In this document: positions 1 to 9,625 of the stretch, piece after piece
Numbering within the stretch: the first letter of the stretch is position 1
Layout of the letters: every line of letters starts with the position of its first letter
Assembly: GCA_030849075.1 (NCBI GenBank)
Contig: JASAOO010003200.1
Location: forward strand, 1-28,284
Direction of reading: 5' to 3'
Length of the DNA stretch: 28,284 nt
Source: Zelonia costaricensis
Lineage: Eukaryota; Euglenozoa; Kinetoplastea; Trypanosomatida; Trypanosomatidae
Program-made: the position numbers and the translations under genes
The notes under the pieces: generated by a model
What the model was told of the DNA's origin: nothing
What the model saw: only the letters and a program-made list of their open reading frames with translations
The model's database searches: none

Positions 1-393
1 AGTCGTAGCGCGGAGCGGTGGAGGGGGGGGGGATGGGGGGAAGGGGAAGAGACGCCAGCGATGTGCTGGGGTCGGTGGGTCGGAGCAAATCTGCAAGTAT
101 CACAGCGAGCGAGCGAGCGGCTACGGGGGGGGGGAAGGGGGCGATAGGCGCGTGGTGCAGCGCCGCTTCAGGTCCCCATGCCAGAGAGTGTGTGGGAAAA
201 GGAGGGAGGGAGGGAGGGAGGGAGGCAGCAGGACAAGGGGGAACCCGCGCGCGCAAACACACACACACACACCCAAAGCGAGCAACCACCACAAAAAGAT
301 CCGAGAGCCCGTGCATGCCGCTGTGAATTACAGGATCAGACCTGAAGAGGCCGGTAAAAAGGAGGGACGTCACTCCACATATCACACATCAGG

Positions 394-400
<7 letters not shown>

Positions 401-425
<25 letters not shown>
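401..425. repeat. (CA)12 microsatellite
   Basis: Uninterrupted CA run of 25 bases. It is complementary to the TG run at 476-493 about 50 nt away. Confidence 0.95.
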
Positions 426-475
426 GCTTCTACAAGTGGGGAGCATTGAAGGAGGTAAGGGTGCGAGCCCTTGCT

Positions 476-493
476 TGTGTGTGTGTGTGTGTG
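476..493. repeat. (TG)9 microsatellite
   Basis: Uninterrupted TG run of 18 bases flanked by GCTTG-like and GCAAGC ends. It could pair with the CA run at 401-425. Confidence 0.9.
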
Positions 494-2100
494 CAAGCGA
501 CGCGGAGACGCAGGGCGTGGCGGGAGGAGAAAGGGGCGGGGGTCCGGGTGAAACACACACAAAAAAAAGAAAAGATAAGAGAGAACGCATCAGCCTCTGT
601 CTGTGTCTGTCTCTCTGTGTGTGTGTATTTTTTGTGTTGGTGCTTGAACGTGTGTCGGCGCCCTTCTTGGCCCAGGAGCCGACATGTACGTTGGAGCGAG
701 GGGAGCGGGCGAGGGAAGGTGGCGGTGGATGGGAGCCTGCTTGGTCGAAGAGGGTGAAGTGGAGGGGGCTGGTGGCGGCACGTGTGCGTGCACGTCGACG
801 TGCCGTGGAAGCGCAGAGGCGGGCAGGGAGAGCTGGAGGGCATCAGCCTGAGGCGAGGACGAGGGGGGTGGGGTGGCACGTCGAGGTGACGAACAAGGAG
901 AAGCGAAGGTGAGGAGCGGAGACAGTGCCAGGGACGCTGCGCCGCACCAACAGCGGGCACGCCTTGCTGCCGTTTGCGAGTGGACTGGCTCGCAGTCCCT
1001 TGCCCCGCCTCCGAGCCTGCACCTGGGCAGCACCCAACAACAACTCGACCTCTTCACCGCCGCACTAAGACGGTCCCTCTCTCACTACCGCTCGCCCTCT
1101 CCGCCCCGTGCGCGCGCCGCCACGCTGGGCACTCGGGGAGCACGCACACCTGCCACCGCTCCCCTGTTGCGTCTCTTCGCCGCCCCCACACAAAAGCCGA
1201 TAAGAGGAAGCAGGACGACACTGACAGACACGCAGACACAGCGCGACACAAGGCACTTAGTCCAGACCAGGGAAGGGGGGGAGCGCAGGGGTGGGAGAGG
1301 CTGGAAGGGGGGGGGGAGAGCGCGCGGCAAGCACGGCAAGGTGCACGCCTGCGCGCCCCCACACATGCACATGCACATGTACATGCACACAGACTCAATT
1401 TCTGGCGAGGCCCTCCCACGCACTCTTCCACACGCACATGCAAGACAACAGAGATGCAAGTAAAGTGGAGGAGGAAAGAGAATGGAACACGTAGAGGAAG
1501 GGTCGAGGGGGAGGGGGAGCCGGGAGGGACGGTGGGGGGGGGGGGGCGGGCCGACAGCACTGGACAAGGAAGTCGAGAGATAAGAGAACTCAATGGAAAC
1601 AGGAAGGCAGGGGGGGGGGAGGGGATTCAGCTGCCCTTGTCCACGCGCGCGTACACACACACATATACACACACGCAAAGCCACACGCGGACACACACAC
1701 CGGCACAGAGACGTCCACGCCTTTCTACGCACATACGCAGCTCCGCCTCCTTCTCCCCCCGGCGTAAAAAGAGAACCACCGCTTCTACTTCAACAAAGGC
1801 GCACGTACCCACACGTCGGACGGTACGTGCGGGGGGTGGATGGGGGGCAGGCCCGCGCCGCACGCCCTGCACACTCGCGCTGGCCGAGATGGAGATGGAG
1901 GTGGTGAGAGAGAGAGTACGTAGAGCAGGAAGGGCAACGACAAACAGCATCCGACAGGAACAGGGTTGAGAGGAGAAATGGAGTGGGGGGAGAGAGAAAC
2001 ACCCACCCATACGTAAAAGGAAAAAACACACACACACATTCACACATACACATACACACAGGAGTTAAGCACAAAAGTGGCTGACACTCGCACAGGCTGG

Positions 2101-2155
2101 CTGAGCAAGGGCGGGAGAGGAGGAAGGGAGGGAAGGTGAGGAGGAGGAGGAGGGA
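2101..2155 (-). promoter_or_regulatory. Candidate orphan spliced-leader acceptor
   Basis: On the minus strand about 50 nt of nearly pure pyrimidine (2155-2103) end in CCTTGCTCAG, with the AG at 2102-2101. By sequence it is as good an acceptor as those of the three genes, but no credible coding region follows within the window. It may serve the next gene beyond position 1 with a very long 5' UTR, or a non-coding transcript, or be unused. Confidence 0.4.
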
Positions 2156-2782
2156 GTGCGGCTTTGATGAAGAGCTCAGCGGGTGTACATGCGCGGCTAA
2201 CAGATTCATTGCGCCACCGGCGTAGAGAAACAAACAGAAACGAAGGAGAGTACGCCAAGCTGCCGCTTGTCCCTTCTTCTCTGCTCCGGTACTTCACCGG
2301 TGTCTCCTCCCCCTCCCCCCACACTCCTCCTCCTACTCTGGCAAGCTGCACTAGACGACGTGGCCACTGTCACCGTCATTCAACACCAGGGTACCAGCGA
2401 CATCACAACATCCGCAATGTGCGACGCAGAAAAAAAAAACACCAAGGAGAAGAAACAACGAAGTCAACAAAGGGTGCAGAGAAGGGCACAGTGAAGTGAA
2501 GCTTGCACCTCCACACCCACGCGGATAACACCGCTCAGCCCCCGCGCACACTCAAGTAGAAGCACACACACACACACACGCAGACGAAAAGTTGTGCTAC
2601 GCCAACACACATTGAGAAACAGAAAAGAAACCAAATGATCATAATCTCGAATAGGACACACACACACAAACAGGGGGGGGGGCGCTGGTGTCTTACACAG
2701 TCCCCCTATGGCGTCTGGCCTCCACACCTTCACCAACGGCACATGATCAACAATCACCACAGGGAAAGCGGGGGGGGGGGCG

Positions 2783-5700
2783 CTAGGGTGGCTTGCCCGG
2801 CCCCGCGTCGGGCCCATCATGGGCAATAAAGGACACACGGCGCCGCCGAGGCACGCGGAACTGCGCCGGGGCGGCGGTGCTGTCGAGCAGCATGCTGCCC
2901 TCGCGCAGGTTCGAGTCCTCCAGCACCCGGCTGCGCTCCACCGCGCCGCGGCCGTCCCCGTCCATGCCGTCGTCCTCGGCGCGGGTATTGGCGATGTCAA
3001 GCACCTTCAGCTCCGGCAGGTCCGTTACGCCGTCCAGCCCCGCCTTGGTCACGTGGGTGTGGTGGAGGTGCACCTCCCGCAGCCGGCGGCAGCTGCGCAG
3101 GCATGTCACGTCGGTGATGTGCCGGTTGTCCGTCAATTCCAGCACCTCGAGCGCCGGCAGCGTGCCGAGCACCTTGATGGTGCTGTTGCGCAGCAGTCGG
3201 CAGCACTTCAGCGTCAGCGTCGTCAGCGAGGTGGAGCACTCGAGGAAGGCGAGGTCGTGCACCGAGCTGTTGGTCAAGTCCAGTGTTGTGAGGCACGGCA
3301 GGGAGTTGATGCCCGCGAGGCGCGGGGAGGTCACCCAGCACTCCAGCGCCGGCGCGTTGCCCTTGTTGTCGCGTCGCTCCTTCCACCGCCACACCAGCGC
3401 TCGGATGCGCCACGCCGGCTTCAGCGCAGTGTCCATGTCCTCCACGACGGTGTCGCTGACGTCCAGGTGCTCCAGCGAGCGCAGCTGCTCGATGCGGCCG
3501 AGCTTGAAGCCGCGCACGTTGCGGTTCGACTTGACCAGGAGCTTCTTCAGCGCCGGCGCCCCGCCGACGAGAAACTGAAGCGAGATGACGCTCGTTTGCG
3601 AGATGTCCAGCACCTCCAGCGTTGGAATCTTCTCGATGCCGCGCAGCCCGTCGACCGTCACGAGCGTCTCCACGATGCTCAGCTCGCGCAGGGCACGGAG
3701 GTCCTGCAGCATGCGGAGGTCAAAGACGTCCGTGAAGGAGAGGTCGATGGCCGTGAGGCGGCGCAGCTGGTGCACGGCGCCGATCGTGCTGAGCAGCCCA
3801 CTCGCCACCCCGGTCGTCCCGCTCGCCTCCGTGTCGTCGCTCTCCTCGTCGAGGATGTCGGTGAGGTTGGTCAGCACGAGCGTCTCGAGCGTGGCCGCCA
3901 GCTGGGCGACGCTGCCGATGCCGGCGTTGTCCACGCGGGTGCGGCGCAGCACGAGGTGCTTGAGCGAGCGGCTGCGGCACAGGGAGTGGAAGCTGCGGAT
4001 GCTGTTGAAGGAGAGGTCTACCGTTTCCAGTGTCGGGATGTTGGCCAGCCCGGAGAAGCCGGCCTCGGTGTCACGCCACGCCATCGAGGTTTCGGGCGAT
4101 GCGCCGTCGAGCTGCGCCCGCCGCTCCTGGATGATGTCGTGGCAGTTCTTGAGGCTGAGCCACTGCGCCCGGAGCGACTTGAGGGTGCGGCTCTTCTGCA
4201 GAACGGAGAGGTCGGTCACCTTCGTGGTGCTCACGTCCAGCGTCGCCAGCCGCGGCATCTCGCTCACTCCGACGAGCCCGTCGTCCGGGATCTGGCAGCT
4301 GTAGGCGATCAGCGTTTGTATGGACCGCGACCGGGCCACCTGCTTCAGCGAGTTTACCTTGGTGCGCGCCACGTTCAGCATCACGAGCGTCAGCACCCGC
4401 TCCAGCCCCGCAAGCCCCTGGCTGTCCACTCGCGTGCCTGTCAGGTACAGGTCGCTGAGGGACCGACTCGACGCGAGGCAGCTGACGTCGCTGATGGGGG
4501 TCATGCCGAGGTCGAGGCGGCGCAGACGGCGCAGGTTTTCTAGGCCCCAAATGCCCTCGTTCACCAGCGGTGAGAACTGCGCATCAATCTCCTCTATCGC
4601 GCAGTGCCGCCCATTCGCGCGCGCCGTCGGCGTGACGAGCGGCTCCAGCGTCGTCAGGTAGCGCATGTGCGAGACGCAGATCGACTTGAGCGTGGGGATG
4701 TCAGCCAGCCCGCGCAGGCCCTCGCTCGGGATCGTGCTGCCCTTCAGGTTCAAGACCCGCAGCGTCAGCGACTGCGCCAGCGTGGTGCCGACGCTGTTAA
4801 AGGTGGACATGGACAAGTTCAGGTCCTCCTCGCGCAGGTACGAGCACAGCGTCGCCGCCTCGGCGTCGTACAGCATCCCGGCGCCCTCGCCGGAGCCGTG
4901 GTGCGGCTGGCCAGAGCCGCTCCCGCGTGGACTCGTCGCGGAGCCCACCCGGCCGTTGCCCGTCGACGGTGTGTAGCGACCGGTGCGGGCCAGTGCGGAG
5001 TCCGGCCCCTGCCCCGTCCCCTGCGGCGGCGTTGTGTGGCCGCCATTGCCGGCAGCGTTCGTCGAGTCCGGCTTTGGCGGCCGCCCTGCGACGGCGCTGT
5101 CCCGCTTGCCGGATGCACCGGATGGGGCTTCCTTGCCGGGCTTTTCGTCCGTCGCGCTGAAGACGGGCAGCGCCGTGAGCGGGGAGTTGCTGCAGCCCGT
5201 GCCGGCGGACCCGGGGTTCGAGGGCCGCTTCTCTCCGGTCCCAGCCGCCACGGCGCTGGGCGGCACGGTGTGCAGGCTGCCGACAGGGCTGCTGCCGGCA
5301 ACACCTGGCTGCGAACGCGCCGTGCCGGTCGCGGGCAGGGAGCTGGGCGCTGGCAGCTGCCCCGCCGGGGCCGCGGGCGCCGACCCCCTCGCTGAGCACC
5401 CTGACCGGCTCCCGCCGTCTTCAGAGCGGCTTGCGCCGTCCTCGGCGGCGTCGTCCAGCTCGTCCATGTTTGTGCTCTTCCGCATAACGGACAGCGACGG
5501 CCGCGGCGCGGTGACAGCCACCGCAGGCGGCGGCTGCGAGGCACGCGGCGATGGCGGTGCTGCCTTCCCCTTGGCAGACGCCGTGGCTGCAGTTGCCTTT
5601 GTTACTACTGCTGCCGTGGTGGTGGTGGTGCTGGACGGGGCGGCGGCCGGTGCCTTGTCGGCTGTGGCGCTGGCCCCTCGCTTGCTGTCGCCGCGGAGGT

Positions 5701-7219
5701 TCCAGAAGCCGCCGGAGGAGGAGGAGGGGGTTGAGGTCGACCCTTCGTACACCTCCGTGGCGGAGAAGATGGGGCTGGGGTTGGGCGTCTGCGGCGGTGG
5801 CGGGGAGGTCGCGGAGGCGGAGGGCGCGGCGGCGGCGGCAGCACCGGCGCCCGAGGTCTGCGGTGGCTTCGACTGCAGCGGGGACGTCGCGCCCTTGGGC
5901 TGGGCGTAGCGCTCCGACAGGCTCTGCCCCGCGGTCGGCGGGGACGCTGTCGCCGGGGGTGCGGCCCGCGTGGGCGGGGGCAGCCGCGCCGCCGCGATGT
6001 GCGGCTTGTCCGTCGCGGCGCGGGCGACGACGGCGGCGTTCTTGTTGAGCCGCGGCGTTCCGGCGACAGGCGGCGTGTCCGACTCTGTTCGATTTGCCGT
6101 CGCCGGCGTTGCACCAGCCTTGTGGGGTGTGGTGGTGGGGGTGATGGTCTTCCCGGCTGGCTGCGGCGCTGGTGGCAGGGCCGCCGCCGTCTTGGTGGGC
6201 GGCGGCTGCGGCTGGCCGGGGGCGACCGACCGTGGCGGCCCGGTGCGTGGCCCTTGCGTGACCAGCGGAGGGGCTTCCGGTGGCGCCCTTGCCGTCACCG
6301 TCTTCGATGGGGGTGCGGCGCGGGGCGGGCTCGCAGGGGACCGGGGCGGGGCGGCGGCGGCGGCAGCAGTGGCGCCCGTCGCCGTCGTGGCCGGCGGCTT
6401 CCCGTTCGAAGAGTTCCCACAGCTGTTGCCGGTGCGTGGTGGGAAGGGCACTGAGGCAGTGGCCTGCGGCGCCGCTGGAGGCTGCGAGCGCGGCGATGTG
6501 ACGGCTAGGGTGGATATGGACGACTCCTGTGAGTTCATGCGGCTGTTGCGGCGCAGGAGCCGCGCCTTTTCCCGCTCGTTCTCCTCATGCACCCGCGCGT
6601 TGAACTGCCGCAGTGCGGCCTGCATGCTCCGCGCATCCCGCACCGGCGAGGAGACGTCCGCCGTGGAGGGCCCGGCTGAGGACGAGATAGGCGCCACTGG
6701 GGGCCGCGCACTGGTCGGACGCGCCCCCGGGGCAGCCGGGAACATCTGCGTCGCGGCGGTGTCGCGGGCCGCGTCGGATGGTACGCGGGGCGAGACGCCC
6801 GGGCTCGCAGCGAGGGGGATGCGGGCGCTGCGCGCGATGGTGAAGGCGGTCGGGGTCTGCGGCACGCTGCTGTTGGCGCTGCCGGTCAGCATGCCCGTGA
6901 GCGGCGGCAGCTGCGGGGGCACAGCGCCCTTGGAGAGGGCCGCAGTGGTGAGGCTGAGGCGGTCGGGCTTGCCGGAGCGCGGCTCACTCAGTGCGTGCGG
7001 CGGGATGCGGACGCCCTCGACAGAGTTGTGCGCGGTTGGCGGCGGCGTGTGCGCGCTGGTGGCGGGGGGGTGGGCGATGTTGGGTGCCGTGTTGCGGCGC
7101 CGGTCGTTGACCGCCATGCCGGTTGTTGCTCCATTGAAGGCGAGGGTGCCGTTGCCGCCGGGCGTGCGCGCCGACGCGACGGAGCCCGTGCCGTTGCGGC
7201 AGACGGGGAGTTGCTGCAT
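2783..7219 (-). CDS. Leucine-rich repeat protein with long disordered N-terminus and C-terminal RVSF motif, 1478 aa
   Basis: A probable intracellular protein-interaction scaffold. No signal peptide or membrane segment is visible. Residues 1 to ~780 are low complexity (Pro, Ala, Ser, Thr, Gly), with one short charged helix near 199-222 (MQAALRQFNARVHEENERE) followed by a basic RRNS site. From ~819 to ~1418 there are about 22 leucine-rich repeats of the LxxLxLxxTxVxD type seen in kinetoplastid LRR proteins. They alternate between units ending in a short xSR turn and units ending in GLxGLxxIP. Longer insertions interrupt some units near the middle and toward the C-terminus. The tail is basic and contains RRRRVSF at 1458-1464, a match to the PP1-docking RVxF motif. 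It lacks the RING region known from ESAG8-type LRR proteins. The frame stays open upstream to 7999, but the Met at 7219 is chosen because a strong splice acceptor lies only 43 nt upstream. The stop is TAG. Exact function unknown. Confidence 0.93.
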   Translation of the reverse strand: MQQLPVCRNGTGSVASARTPGGNGTLAFNGATTGMAVNDRRRNTAPNIAHPPATSAHTPPPTAHNSVEGVRIPPHALSEPRSGKPDRLSLTTAALSKGAVPPQLPPLTGMLTGSANSSVPQTPTAFTIARSARIPLAASPGVSPRVPSDAARDTAATQMFPAAPGARPTSARPPVAPISSSAGPSTADVSSPVRDARSMQAALRQFNARVHEENEREKARLLRRNSRMNSQESSISTLAVTSPRSQPPAAPQATASVPFPPRTGNSCGNSSNGKPPATTATGATAAAAAAPPRSPASPPRAAPPSKTVTARAPPEAPPLVTQGPRTGPPRSVAPGQPQPPPTKTAAALPPAPQPAGKTITPTTTPHKAGATPATANRTESDTPPVAGTPRLNKNAAVVARAATDKPHIAAARLPPPTRAAPPATASPPTAGQSLSERYAQPKGATSPLQSKPPQTSGAGAAAAAAPSASATSPPPPQTPNPSPIFSATEVYEGSTSTPSSSSGGFWNLRGDSKRGASATADKAPAAAPSSTTTTTAAVVTKATAATASAKGKAAPPSPRASQPPPAVAVTAPRPSLSVMRKSTNMDELDDAAEDGASRSEDGGSRSGCSARGSAPAAPAGQLPAPSSLPATGTARSQPGVAGSSPVGSLHTVPPSAVAAGTGEKRPSNPGSAGTGCSNSPLTALPVFSATDEKPGKEAPSGASGKRDSAVAGRPPKPDSTNAAGNGGHTTPPQGTGQGPDSALARTGRYTPSTGNGRVGSATSPRGSGSGQPHHGSGEGAGMLYDAEAATLCSYLREEDLNLSMSTFNSVGTTLAQSLTLRVLNLKGSTIPSEGLRGLADIPTLKSICVSHMRYLTTLEPLVTPTARANGRHCAIEEIDAQFSPLVNEGIWGLENLRRLRRLDLGMTPISDVSCLASSRSLSDLYLTGTRVDSQGLAGLERVLTLVMLNVARTKVNSLKQVARSRSIQTLIAYSCQIPDDGLVGVSEMPRLATLDVSTTKVTDLSVLQKSRTLKSLRAQWLSLKNCHDIIQERRAQLDGASPETSMAWRDTEAGFSGLANIPTLETVDLSFNSIRSFHSLCRSRSLKHLVLRRTRVDNAGIGSVAQLAATLETLVLTNLTDILDEESDDTEASGTTGVASGLLSTIGAVHQLRRLTAIDLSFTDVFDLRMLQDLRALRELSIVETLVTVDGLRGIEKIPTLEVLDISQTSVISLQFLVGGAPALKKLLVKSNRNVRGFKLGRIEQLRSLEHLDVSDTVVEDMDTALKPAWRIRALVWRWKERRDNKGNAPALECWVTSPRLAGINSLPCLTTLDLTNSSVHDLAFLECSTSLTTLTLKCCRLLRNSTIKVLGTLPALEVLELTDNRHITDVTCLRSCRRLREVHLHHTHVTKAGLDGVTDLPELKVLDIANTRAEDDGMDGDGRGAVERSRVLEDSNLREGSMLLDSTAAPAQFRVPRRRRVSFIAHDGPDAGPGKPP

Positions 7220-7262
7220 ATCTGCTCCACAGCTGCCGTGCGTCCCTGTCGTGCGCACAAGT

Positions 7263-7309
7263 CTGTGTGTGGGTGTGGGTGTGGGAGGAGGAGGGAGGGG
7301 GGGGGGAGG
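7263..7309 (-). promoter_or_regulatory. Probable spliced-leader acceptor of the LRR gene
   Basis: On the minus strand a long C/T tract (about 7283-7309) and a short CA/CCCA stretch lead to the first AG at 7264-7263. This gives a 43-nt 5' UTR without an upstream ATG and places the open frame beyond 7264 outside the mRNA. The site fits the known trypanosomatid signal. The exact position is inferred. Confidence 0.7.
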
Positions 7310-8590
7310 CCAGTGAAGACGCGACGAGAGAGAGCGAGGAGAAGATGAAGGGAAGGACGGGGGAGGGCTCAAGGCACGCACGAACGTGGAACAACACGGC
7401 GGCGTGGCACACACACACACACTGAATGAAGGTGGACGGCGGGCAGATAACCAAGAGACAATCAAGTGGAGTGGGAGAGGACGAAGAACTGGGCACAGGA
7501 GGGAGATGAGAGAGAAAGAGACAGAGAGAACAACGATGTGGGGAGGGTGTGGGGAGTGCAATGACGAAGCGGAACACGACGCGAAACCCAAAAAGGAAGA
7601 AGCGAGCCCGGGAAGAGCGGGAGGGGGAAGGGAGGAAGGGAGGCGGCGGCGGCGGCGCGTGGAGGCGTCTGCCACCGTCTGAGTGTGTGTGTGTGTTGGA
7701 GGGGGCGTTTGGTGTGTGTGTCTGTGAAAGGAGAAGATGCCGGAGAAGCAACACAAGAACGCCAAGCAGCCAGAGGGGGAGAGGGCAGGGGCAACGACAG
7801 GCCGCTTCAGCGGTAGGCCAATGTTACCACTCCCTACGTCACACCCAGTGCCACACGTGCCCTGCCGCCGCAACAGGGATGCAGCCTCGGCGTGAAGCGT
7901 ACGACGGAGGAGGGACAAGGAAGCAGGAGAGAGGGGGAGGCACGGTGAAGGAGACGAAGAGGCCAGCAGCGCACGCACACGCACACCCAGGAGAGTCAAG
8001 GAGAAGCGAGATCAACACGGCAAGGGAGGAGAAGCGGACGCACACAAATACACAGACGCAGGCAAACACGCACACGAGGGCCGGGAGAGAGGGAAAGAAG
8101 GATCGCTGTCGGTGTGTACTGGGCAGACATCAAATTCGCAAGACACACACAGACACACACACACGCGCGGAGGAGCGCAATCAGCGTGTCGACTGGAAAA
8201 GGGCAGCGGTGTGGCAGGACGTCTACGTAGAAGAGAGACGCGAGAGAAGAGGAGGGGGGGCGGCCAGGGAAGCCGCCCACGGTTGGCGCAGTGCAGGAGC
8301 CGAGCTCCCCCTCAACGGGCGGGCGAGAAATGGAAAAGAGAAACGAGAAAACGCCGCAGGAGAGCCGACGAGGGGTTGAGATGCGGGCAACCACACTTCG
8401 AGGAAGACAGAGGAGCCGAGACGGGATGATGGAATGGGGAGGGCACGTGAGTTGGCGACGTGCAGGCGATCAGGGAAGGGAGGGGGGGGCGCAGGAGGAG
8501 GGGGTATGAGGAGAAGGAGAAGGGAAAGACGGAGAATGACGAGGCAGTGCTGTAAAGGTCGGAGAAGCGCAGCTTCGCGGTCCACAGACG

Positions 8591-8594
<4 letters not shown>

Positions 8595-8635
<41 letters not shown>
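8595..8635. repeat. (CA)20 microsatellite
   Basis: Uninterrupted CA run of 41 bases, the longest in the window, in the spacer between the giant gene and the LRR gene. Confidence 0.95.
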
Positions 8636-8637
<2 letters not shown>

Positions 8638-9177
8638 ACACACACTTGTACAAGCTCGGCTACCCCCCTCTCTTCGCGTGTCGAGCGCTGCGGCGACGGA
8701 GGGGGCAAAACACAACAAACACGCGACGATCAACACGGCAACGCACCAAGACGGGAAACACAGCAAAACGGAGGCGCACGAGGGAAAGGGACGGATAATA
8801 GACGCAGTGCACCGGTGGGGGGGGGTGAGGGTTGCAGTTGGCACACACGGCAAACAACAAGGAGAAGATAAATGACGGGACGTGTGGCGGTGCTGGTCGT
8901 CAAGAGGGATGGGAGGACGGGGATGCGCGACGTTCGCGGCGCAGGTGGGACGTGCGACAGTGACGCGCCTGCGGGCTGGACGAGTGCGTGGCTCGCACAG
9001 ATGGCGCGGAGAGCTACGGGGTGGCAGGTTGTTCGCGATGTGCTTGTGTGCAGGTTTGAAAGTGCGCGTCTGTGCGTTAGTGTAGGCGAGTGATGTGGCG
9101 GCCGGATCTAATGACTTTCACGTGTGTGCGGTGCACGTACGAATGCGTCGGAGCGGCACCTACGTGCCCGCGCGTGA

Positions 9178-9197
9178 GTGTGTGTGTGTGTGTGTGT
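9178..9197. repeat. (GT)10 microsatellite
   Basis: Uninterrupted GT run of 20 bases in the 3' flank of the giant gene. Confidence 0.9.
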
Positions 9198-9320
9198 TTA
9201 GTGCGATCGAAGGGCAGCACGGAGAAGGGAGAGGGAGAGAAAGAGGAAGACATGAGTTGAAATCGTTTGGGGCGGGGTACACGTGTGCACGCGCAGGTAG
9301 GAGGGCGTGAAGTCTGGCCA

Positions 9321-9338
9321 GTGCCTCCGCGGAGGCAC
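9321..9338. repeat. Perfect 18-bp palindrome
   Basis: GTGCCTCCG is followed immediately by its exact reverse complement CGGAGGCAC. It lies about 290 nt beyond the stop codon of the giant gene, probably in its 3' UTR. Function unknown. Confidence 0.85.
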
Positions 9339-9625
9339 CGAGGTAGCTCGACGCCAGGCTGGGGCAGTGGGTGGACGTTTGGGGAGAGGAGGAGGGAAAG
9401 GAGGCGGTGAAGGGATGGCAGCACCACCAGCGTCAGCATGAGCCCACAGGCAAGTGAGAGTCGCCCCATGTTGGTGTGCCTTCGGGGCGCTGTTGCCTTC
9501 CGCTCGTCTCTCCCCTCCCCCACTCAACTCCTTTTTTTGTGTCGTCACCCGCGTCGTTTGGGTTGCTCGCATCGAGTGCGTGCACTCGTGTGGGTTTTGC
9601 TCAGTGTCGAGTCAGATCGCCTGCG

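Larger units (their letters stand above)
1..2782. other. 2.8-kb 3' flank/spacer after the LRR gene, no credible gene
   Basis: Contains many sense-strand pyrimidine tracts (for example 1500-1555 and 2103-2155), CA repeats near 257-272, 401-425, 2030-2060 and 2565-2580, GT repeats near 476-493 and 605-630, and poly-G runs on the plus strand. ORFs on both strands are repeat-derived or low complexity, and adjacent ones overlap in several frames, so I call none. The next gene of the cluster would lie beyond position 1. Confidence 0.65.
7310..9625. other. 2.3-kb spacer between the giant gene and the LRR gene, no credible gene
   Basis: Purine-rich on the plus strand (pyrimidine-rich in the sense direction), with tracts near 9222-9250 and 9378-9408 and microsatellites at 8595-8635 and 9178-9197. 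ORFs here are Arg/Gly-rich or made of repeat-derived His/Thr and Cys/Val runs, and none looks like a protein. Its high-coordinate end is the 3' UTR of the giant gene, including an 18-bp palindrome at 9321-9338. Confidence 0.7.

Noticed and set aside
152..1969. Overlapping ORFs of 150-330 codons in the 1-2.8 kb spacer
   Set aside because: All frames of the same repeats are open at once, and the products are runs of His/Thr, Cys/Val or Arg/Gly from microsatellites and purine tracts.
2819..4543. 574-codon plus-strand open frame antisense to the LRR gene
   Set aside because: Its apparent repeats are the reverse complement of the leucine-rich repeats. It has no independent support.
7220..7999. 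260-codon N-terminal extension of the LRR protein
   Set aside because: It translates pyrimidine tracts and CA repeats (Pro/Ser/Leu/Thr/His) and lies upstream of a strong splice acceptor at 7264-7263, so it should not be in the mRNA.
8434..9572. ORFs in the spacer between the giant gene and the LRR gene
   Set aside because: Repeat-derived sequence with no conserved-looking segment and no matching acceptor/start arrangement.
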